Source of the DNA: Anticarsia gemmatalis | Lineage: Eukaryota > Arthropoda > Insecta > Lepidoptera > Erebidae | Assembly: GCF_050436995.1 (NCBI RefSeq) | Contig: NC_134747.1 | Span: forward strand, 751,501-815,500 | Length of the DNA: 64,000 nucleotides | Direction of reading: 5' to 3' | Shown: positions 56,701-64,000 of the stretch, piece after piece | Layout of the letters: each line of letters opens with the position of its first letter | Numbering within the stretch: position 1 is the first letter of the stretch | Notes under the pieces: generated by a model | The model's input: only the letters and a program-made list of their open reading frames with translations | Databases searched by the model: none | Told to the model about the DNA's origin: nothing | Position numbers and translations under genes: made by a program

Positions 56701-59700
56701 ATATAATATAGGGAAGTAATTACGTGATCACTGTTGGCTACGTTTAAATAAATGGTAAAAAATGGTGTAAAAACTTCATTTTGGTTTTAAACCAAAAGCT
56801 TCTCGATTTTCGGCTCAATGCAGCCGCATTGTGACCTCAACACATTTTATATCAAGTGCAACATGTTTTTGGTCAATGTAAAAAAAATATTTTTGCAAGG
56901 ATAATTTTCCTTATTGGGGAAAGGACTTTAAAGGTTTGGTTACTGCTTGTGATTGCAAATAAAATGAAGCGCGATTCACACAGAAAGTAGGTGCTTGTAG
57001 GGCACGAGTCGGGACTAGGGAACGGCGAGTCTAATTACTTGCATTCATATTGAAGATACCGCACTGAAAGCGTGTTGTTGTCATATACATGCTATAATAT
57101 AATGTTCTAGCTAAGGAAGGTACGTTAAATTATGGGTCCCGGCTGTCATTTACGAAGATCTTGGGCAGTCGTTATCAGTAGTCAGAAGCTTGAAAGTCTA
57201 ACAACCAGTCTTATCGAAGGGTATCGTGTTATAACCCAGGTAACGGTGTTCTGTAGGTCAGACAGGCAGTCGCTCCATGTAAAACACTGGTATTCAGCTG
57301 CATCGGTGAGATTGAAAGCCGACTCCAAAATAGTTTGTAAGAAAGGCTAAGCTGATATAATGTTCTAGCTCTCTTCATAGCTAAGGATTCTTTAAAGATA
57401 TCTTGTTTACTAACCCTTTCCGTTACTAATAACAACTAACCAGTCTTAAATGCTCTTTCATATAATATCTAACCCACTATAGTCTCATTAATGGTCACGG
57501 TTTTCTCTCAAACTGCCTGCTCCATCAAACACACTGATCAAATGAGGTTTGACAATATAAATCGACGTACCCTTTTCAAAATTAAACTAAACGAATTTTC
57601 ATGTACTTTCGACCCCCCCTAGTTGTGAAAAACCGTCTCATTTATTTTCTAGCCGAGAGAAATAGCTCTTTGCACTTTGTAGAAGATTTTTCTTGTACGT
57701 AGACCCTTTCTAAAGTAGAGTGTAAGTGCTTTAATATATTCTGTTGTAAAGTATCAAGTTTGTTATGTCGTAGTATACTTTTAGGACGCTTTAATTTTCA
57801 CGTTTTAGAGGGATTCTAGTGTTTAATAATATTTAAACTGAAACTTTATTTTTGTTAGAAATTGTTGATAACAAGGTTCTGAGCTAGGGTCATAGATCGT
57901 GTAGTCATTATAAATTGTACTTATTTGAATCATACCTTTCGGCTGATTAAGTTTACATAAAATATATTAGACTAAAATTTAGTAACGTGCCTAACATACG
58001 CCAATAAGCTCGCCCCGCGTAATGTGAGCTTAATATAATCAAAACAGCGAAAAGCGGGTCTGTTTCTTCCGCTTCTGCCTATAAAGCAGTAACAGAGGAA
58101 CAGTCTTTGAAAGCTATTAAAAGTAAAAATCTATGATAATAAATAAATAAATATATTGGGACAACTCACACACGGTCATTTGATTCCAAACTAAGCAGAG
58201 CTTGTACTATGGTAACCAAATAACTGATAAACATACTTATATACTTCTAAATACATACTTATATAGATACATTAACATCCAGGCTCAGAACAAATACTTG
58301 TGCTCATGACACAAAGATTTGTCCCGGGTGGGATTCGAACCCACCACACGCGGCGCTATGGTTGTTGCGGCGAGGTGACCGCTTAAACCACTGCGCCAAA
58401 CGTGCAGTTATAATATGTACATACCAGCAAGGTCTCCGATGCCATCTCCATCGCTGTCTTTAAAAGACCTAGGGTAGATCTGGTACAGTACACAGTGCTT
58501 CCACCAGTCTATGGGGATGATCTCCGGGGGAGGAGGGCTGTTGTCCCTCGAAGCTAGCACCCCCCATGTGATCAGACCTGGAAGAGAAGAAAAAAATATA
58601 GTTACGAGTAATAATAGGTTTTTGGGATGTCAGGTCTTTTAAGTTTGAAAGCGAGGGTTTCTATGTATATGGTGTTCTTTTTAGGCTCTGTAGTCCTAGC
58701 TTTCCGTATTAAAATCTTATGAATTTTTTAATATTTTTGGATTGTAACTGGACTCAAAAATTTCTCTAACTTAAGCCTTTAAATTGACTTATTAGACAGC
58801 AATCACACTTGCCTAATTAGTTTAGAAACTAAACCTGAAATTGAAAACTTTATGTTTTTTGCATTGAACCGTTTTACTATCTATCAATAGCGTTTATACT
58901 CATACAAAAAACGATATTGAATAGATAAACTACCGCTAAATGTACTCAGACACCGAGGGCTAGTAACATTTTAAAATAATAAACTATAGAATGATTTAAC
59001 TTACATTGATATAAGAAATAGCAAATATTTTAACAGAAGTATCTATTACAAAATGATTTTTCAAATTGCCTCATCATGACCAAATATTTAAAATGTTTTC
59101 CTAATAAGATAATAATCAAACTCATTTTGTTATTGTTATTTCATCGATAAACACATTTATTCAGTGGCACATCGAGATAAAAAGATTATTATAATTAAGT
59201 AGATAACTGCAAAGATTTAAATCTAGGAACGGCATATTTTCTTAAAACGTTATCGTTATTGATAACAGATATTTGCCTACTGGGGGGACCCCCGGTGAAG
59301 GTCAAAAAGGACATTGGAGTTTGATTCCGAGTTGAAATAAATATCTGAAAAACTGTTGTTTTAAGGCTGAATTTGTTTTTTGTGATATTTGAAAAGGCAT
59401 TAATTATTTGTGTAAAACAGATTCTTAGAATGATTCCTTAAAATATTTAATTCCTTTTCAAATCTTTTTGCTTTTAAATTATTTATATGTTAATCTATGC
59501 TCTTAATTAGCTACGTGAATCAAAACCTTTCAGTAGTTATTACATGAAAGATTAAAAAAACGTCCACTAAAACATTTATCATATTAGTGGTATTAAATCT
59601 GGCAGTAGTATTTTTCCACCGGTAACTATAAACAATGGAGCATATGGAGGCTATCGAAATTTTTTTTGTACAGAAAACTGACCAGCACTCCTAAGCTTAC

Positions 59701-60751
59701 ACTGTAAAAACTATTATTTCCAAATAAACTTTTAAAGTCAAAAGATATTCAGAGTGCAGGAAATCGCGCTACAGATTCTAGCCACAAGATTAGTTTACTA
59801 ATAATTCCAAAATTACACATTCATAAAAACAATTAGTCTCCTTTGTAACATGAACCTATGTAAAATTAATTAACTAATCAACAAAACCTTACTAATTATT
59901 ACGTACAGTACAGAAGCGCGTCAAATGCACACGTAATTAGCTACTAATTAATTTCGCTACTGTAATTATGTTCACGAGAAACTGTTTAGGTATAACCTTT
60001 AAAATGGAAAGTTTCTGCTTTGTAAAAGCTTTATGAGCCAACAGTATAACAGCAAACTGGTACTTTTTAACACTTTCAAACAGTCTCGAAACATTTCAAC
60101 AACATCATTATTGGTCAATGTATAATGTATAATAGAATATGTGAATTAACGGAAGACTGAGTCAGCTTGCGACCACGGCGAGTGCAACCTGCGCCGAAAC
60201 GTTAGGCATTTTAAGGTAAAATGCGTGTTCGCGTTAATTCCCGTATTCTATTATACATTAAACATGTAACGCGAGAGTTTAAAAGTTATGATCATTATTG
60301 GTCATCGTCATCATGTTCATTGTGGGCTTGATACCACGATATCAGCGATGATTGTAGTGGGCACCTTTTAGAGAAGTTTGGTGAGAGACAAGCAATTATT
60401 TAAAATTTCTTGAAAGAAACCTTTAGTATTGGAAGACCTATAATTCGAGCCGGAAACCTTTAGCAGGAGTAATTTGCACAGTAGATTCAGAGAATAATAA
60501 TTTAATAACATCAAAATTTGCTAGCTTTTTCTTTTATAAAAAACCATAGCCATTCTGTAGCTATCTCCACTGCAATTCATTACGTGGTTAAACTGTGTAT
60601 ACCTACCTAATATTACCTAACATTCAGACTTCACATTGATCTATGGAAGATGAACTATGTACCGTATGTAGTATATAATGTACTCACCCCCAATCACCCC
60701 AAGCACCCCAACCACTCCAATAATAACTGCTACCAGGTGTAACGTCTTCAT
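47739..60751 (-). CDS. membrane-anchored alpha-glucosidase (maltase, GH13), gene D
   Basis: Exons: 60688-60751, 58425-58577, 55890-56069, 54157-54320, 52275-52660, 50884-51085, 49020-49376, 48283-48521, 47739-47811; 605 aa, TGA at 47739. All junctions are GT-AG and in phase. The hydrophobic stretch at residues 4-30 is split by an extra phase-1 intron not present in B or C; it looks like a signal anchor, though a cleaved signal cannot be excluded. A proline-rich linker (NSPPPPEIIP) follows. Motifs are intact: DSDGDGIGD (62-70), DFVPNH (139-144), nucleophile Asp246 in GFRVDA, acid/base Glu321 in LFSEGY (the neighbours have LLAEAY), and Asp388 in GNHD. The expected role is hydrolysis of maltose-like sugars outside the cell. 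The C-terminal beta domain ends LEAGEALILKCAPV. It is the first gene of the array. Confidence 0.93.
48112..48240 (-). repeat. 5S-like SINE fragment, second subfamily, in the last intron of gene D
   Basis: On the minus strand it reads GTGGGTTAAGCAACCGTTGG, then GATGGGTGACCGCATAGTG and CGTCTCCGTACTTCGGAGGG, as at 29818. It ends about 40 bases below exon 8. Confidence 0.6.
53985..54085 (+). repeat. fragment of the repeat at 30568, next to exon 4 of gene D
   Basis: TTCAATTCGAACCATCAGCT and GAGCGTTCAAACAAGCAAAT match the right half of 30568-30802. It ends in AATATTATCAGTAGTATAGA. Confidence 0.55.
54366..54437 (+). repeat. tRNA-like segment in an intron of gene D
   Basis: A-box-like CTCTATGGTGCGGTCGG and B-box-like GTCTCGGGTTCGATCTC are present. 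The sequence resembles the complement of the 3768-3842 element, so it is likely the same SINE family. Confidence 0.45.
57113..57354 (+). mobile_element. 5'-truncated 5S-like SINE with 16-bp target duplication, in an intron of gene D
   Basis: Flanked by exact ATATAATGTTCTAGCT at 57097-57112 and 57355-57370. It begins within the family (GGTACGTTAAATTATGGGTC), so the 5S-like head is missing, as expected from incomplete reverse transcription. The tail ends GAAAGGCTAAGCTG. Confidence 0.85.
58318..58408 (-). repeat. tRNA-like SINE head next to exon 2 of gene D
   Basis: On the minus strand: TTTGGCGCAGTGGTTTAAGC (A box) and GTGGGTTCGAATCCCACCCG (B box), about 45 bases apart. It ends 17 bases from the exon 2 donor at 58425. 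Pairing of the acceptor stem is poor. Confidence 0.6.
60124..60259. repeat. 136-bp inverted-repeat element (MITE-like) in the first intron of gene D
   Basis: The arms 60124-60151 and 60232-60259 pair at 26 of 28 positions and begin AATGTATAATAGAATA. The interior has GGCGAGTGCAACCTGCGCCG and TAAGGTAAAATGCGTGTTCG. A related, partial copy is at 14087. Confidence 0.65.
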
Positions 60752-63700
60752 GTCGACTGACACACTGCGCGCGCGCAGCTCGCCTGTACATAATTATCTT
60801 TACTTATATCTGTTGATAAGTACTCGTTTGTTTGTATGTTTGTGTGTTTGATTCGTTTAGGGAGGTTTCAGTTAGTAATGATAAAAGGTATACAATTTTG
60901 TTGTTAATATAATATATTCTTTCTTTCTAATAGAAGGTCGTGCAAAATAGGCTCTATACTTTGTATTGGAGTATATTTTAAGCTGTGAAAGTCTATATCG
61001 ATAAGTATGCTTTAAAGGTGACGAATATAGTTCAGAGGTTTTGATTTCGAATTAGACTCAATATCGTAACAACGTAGGAAACACAATGCTTACACAGTTT
61101 AGCCAAAAGTGTTAGTAAAATTGCCAGTATTGACCCTATAACTAAGAAAAATGTAGGTAAATGGAACCTGCAGTTGAGTTTTATGCAATAATAAAGTTTA
61201 AGCAAACGAATATTGATATTTTTGACAAGCGATGTCGATGGAAATAGGTAGTGTGCATTATAATATCATATCAAGTATTTATCGTGATTACAGAGAGTTA
61301 TTATACTGCTATTATTACGAGAAGATAAAAAATTATGCGCGTGGGGTTTTAGAATATCACATATGTGTTCGACCTCTATGACTTTATACTGTGGAAGTAT
61401 ATAGATATATATAGTATAGATAGATGTGGTTCTATGTGTGGTTGGTGATTTTAGTAATTCAGTTGTTTCAGCCGCCAAAAGGCTTTAGGGCTAAGTTTCA
61501 ATGGAGCTTAAATTTTAGAAAAATTGTAATCATAGCCTTAGAAGCTTGGTCTATTCATTTTATTTTTATATAAGTCTAGGTTTCGCAATTTTTTCAGCCA
61601 CTTAATTATTTTACAATTTGTTTTCTCTCAATTTCTTTTGTATCGGTAAAAAGGGCTGTTTTACTGAAAATGTATTTAATTAACTGCGATAAAAGTGTGT
61701 CAATTTGCGAAAGAAATTAATAAGTGCAGATAAGCCGAGTTATTTTTATTAAAAAGGTCGTCGTTGTTGCTACATGCACTAAAACAGAAAACCTTGTATT
61801 TTCATGAAAACACGGAAAATTATGTAACGACAAGGATAAAGACTAACACTTTAGTTTCACAAAAAAAAAACTATATTATTGAAGCTTATGCATAAGAGAG
61901 ATAAGTAAAGAGATGTAGTATTTCACATTTAAATAAAAAAAATATTAAAAGAAAAATTCACTAGGTATAGTTATTTTTTCTGTAATAGACCACTTATTCC
62001 AAAAACGGCTGTATCACAACTGATGTCAATCTCATAATAAATGTAGCCAAACAATTAAGAAGATAGCGTAACTAATAATACGTTTTGTGTAAAAATTACA
62101 TGTTTACTATAGAAAAATACTGTCATCCACAATGGAAAACGTCATACAGTAGTTATTTTAAAGTACTATCCTTGTATTTGTCATAAACCAAAAGTTAGGT
62201 TTCTTGGGATTTTGATTATAGCTAAAATATTGTCTTATACTCATATCAAGTTACTTTGTTAAATTGCATCAAATTAGTTCCGCGGTTTTCAATAAAAATG
62301 TAACACACAGAGTGACAATTTATACAATTTTATAAATATCAGTTTATTACTAAAGTAATAAATAATAATAAAATGATTGATACTTGCTTTTAACAACCAT
62401 TTTTCCAGCCAATTCTATTCAGTACTGGTTTCAGACACTAACTCACTAGTTATTACTACAAAATGCACTAAACAATTACTAAGTCTAACACATAACTATG
62501 CAATTTCTTTAGAGTTATTCACTGAACAACAATAACACACTTTTAAAAAACGACTTAAATACGTCTACGTCAACGTCTTTTAAGCCCTTCTTCCATACAC
62601 ATCTTCACTACAAACACTTATAATTCCAAAACAGCCTAACTGCACCTATATAAAATAGATCTTATGCTCTTTTTCCTTCGACATTATCCTTATACATTGA
62701 ACGTATCTGACAGTACGACGTTATCACGACAGTAATTTTAGTCAAAGGACGCTCTCCGGTTATGTCCATGCAAGGTCGATACAGGGTAAATCATTATTAT
62801 TTTGTATACAAATAAAAAAGTTGATAGAATCGTGTGGTATAAGGATGTTTTGTTTTTTTTGTTGTGATGTTTGAGAGTAAAATGTCAAAGTTTGTTATAT
62901 TATTATCTCTTCAAAGGTGTAATAAATTTAGTAATTTTCCACTTTTTTATAAATCGTCATTTTTTGTTTAAAGAACTTAAATTTTAGTATTATGTTTTAT
63001 GTGTATAGATTTTAGGGTAAAACAAATAAAACCATAATTTAATGAATTATTGCATTTTTCTCCCATACTTTAACATAATATCGAAACACAATACAAATGT
63101 ATTAATACGTCATATTCGTCAATTAAGTAAAAACAACCCCAACCAAAAATAAATTCCACCCCTAAAAATTGCAACACAGAAAAATCACTCAAAAAATTTC
63201 ATCACAAAATCTAATATTCTCATAATTTGTAAGCTTGTACTTGGATGTTTTCAAGATAAAATTGATTTGGGTCGTCCAACGTTTTTTCTGTACCACCATT
63301 AATCACTTGACGCTTGGTTAATTAATCTCTCCAGCAAAAAGAACCTGTCGATACCACGCTTCCCTTCCCCAATATAAAATTTGCAGCACATTTTTTTACT
63401 TAGTTTTGTAGTAAAAGGGTAGTTTCTATTAATAGAAAATGATTAAAACGTGGTAGATTTTTAAAGAATATTTTTTTTAAACTGACTGGCTAGGCTACAT
63501 TGTACCTATATTGAAAAAGGGTTTAAGATATAATGAATACTTTTGTATGTAGAACATGGGATTATATTAATACATAAAAATACAGAGCCGTAAAATGACC
63601 TAGATATTTTAAATATCGTATAAGGGTTATGAATAGTAAGTAAACTAAGAAAGGGTTTAAAAATTCAACTCCTAAAAAATTGTGGGCCTAGTAACGTTAC

Positions 63701-64000
63701 ACCACTCAATATTTGCCAACTTTGCCAGCAAAAATTACTTAAAAGGTAATCGACCAGAGAATTGAACCTGGTCACATTCAACCCCTATCACAAAAGCAAT
63801 TTTCCTAATTCCGTTGGGTTGCATCCACCACAGTTTTCTGTGTGACACAATTTTCTATTTACGTTTTTTGTTTGTTTGAATGTTAGGGTTGAAATAGAAG
63901 AGGTGTAATTGTTGCGTGTTGAGTTGTTGACAGCGTGTACCAGCGTGGTTTGAGTTGATTGTTGATCGAAGGGGTTTAAAGGAAAATAGAGAAAATCGTA
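60752..64000. other. upstream region of gene D and right flank
   Basis: A TCAGT initiator at 60756-60760 lies only about 5 bases from the ATG of gene D, with no good TATA box at -30; GATAAG at 60814-60819 could bind a GATA factor. The rest is AT-rich with no supported exon. A diverged tRNA-like remnant is at about 63745-63785. Confidence 0.45.

Overview
The window is AT-rich animal nuclear DNA with spliceosomal introns and many dispersed repeats. Repeats ending in the lepidopteran Helitron motif GTCAGCTAGT, tRNA-like SINEs and common moth/butterfly fragments point to a lepidopteran, probably a moth. This assignment is inference; no database search was possible.

The main content is a head-to-tail cluster of four glycoside hydrolase family 13 (maltase/alpha-glucosidase-like) genes on the minus strand, between 20161 and 60751. 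I rebuilt all four exon by exon from splice sites and reading phase. In transcription order they are D (60751-47739, 9 exons, 605 aa), C (45955-40176, 8 exons, 626 aa), B (37718-30450, 8 exons, 601 aa) and A (29269-20161, 7 exons, 543 aa). D, C and B share seven intron positions and phases and seven equal-length exons, apart from one 3-nt difference. Each keeps the full GH13 catalytic triad and begins with a hydrophobic segment that looks like an uncleaved signal anchor. A is divergent: it has a short signal peptide instead, has lost the nucleophile and transition-state aspartates, and is probably a secreted pseudo-maltase. B and C have recognisable core promoters (TATA plus a TCAGT- or GCAGT-like initiator).

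Left of the cluster there are two other genes. A minus-strand gene reads from 12813 through a GC-rich 262-codon exon to a likely terminal exon at 6625-6810. Its protein is disordered with a charged coiled-coil C-terminus, and I do not recognise it. A plus-strand first exon at 18498-18579 encodes a signal peptide and ends at a clean GTGAGT donor. Its later exons were not found, so the maltase cluster may lie inside or beyond its first intron.

The remaining sequence is intron and intergenic DNA full of transposon remains: tRNA-derived SINEs, a family resembling 5S rRNA (three copies with exact 16-17 bp target duplications), Lep1-like Helitrons, a LINE reverse-transcriptase tail, several perfect hairpins, and a well-preserved 1057-bp fold-back element (129-bp identical inverted repeats, 9-bp target duplication) in an intron of gene A. 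I saw no functional tRNA or rRNA gene, no CRISPR array and no viral genes.
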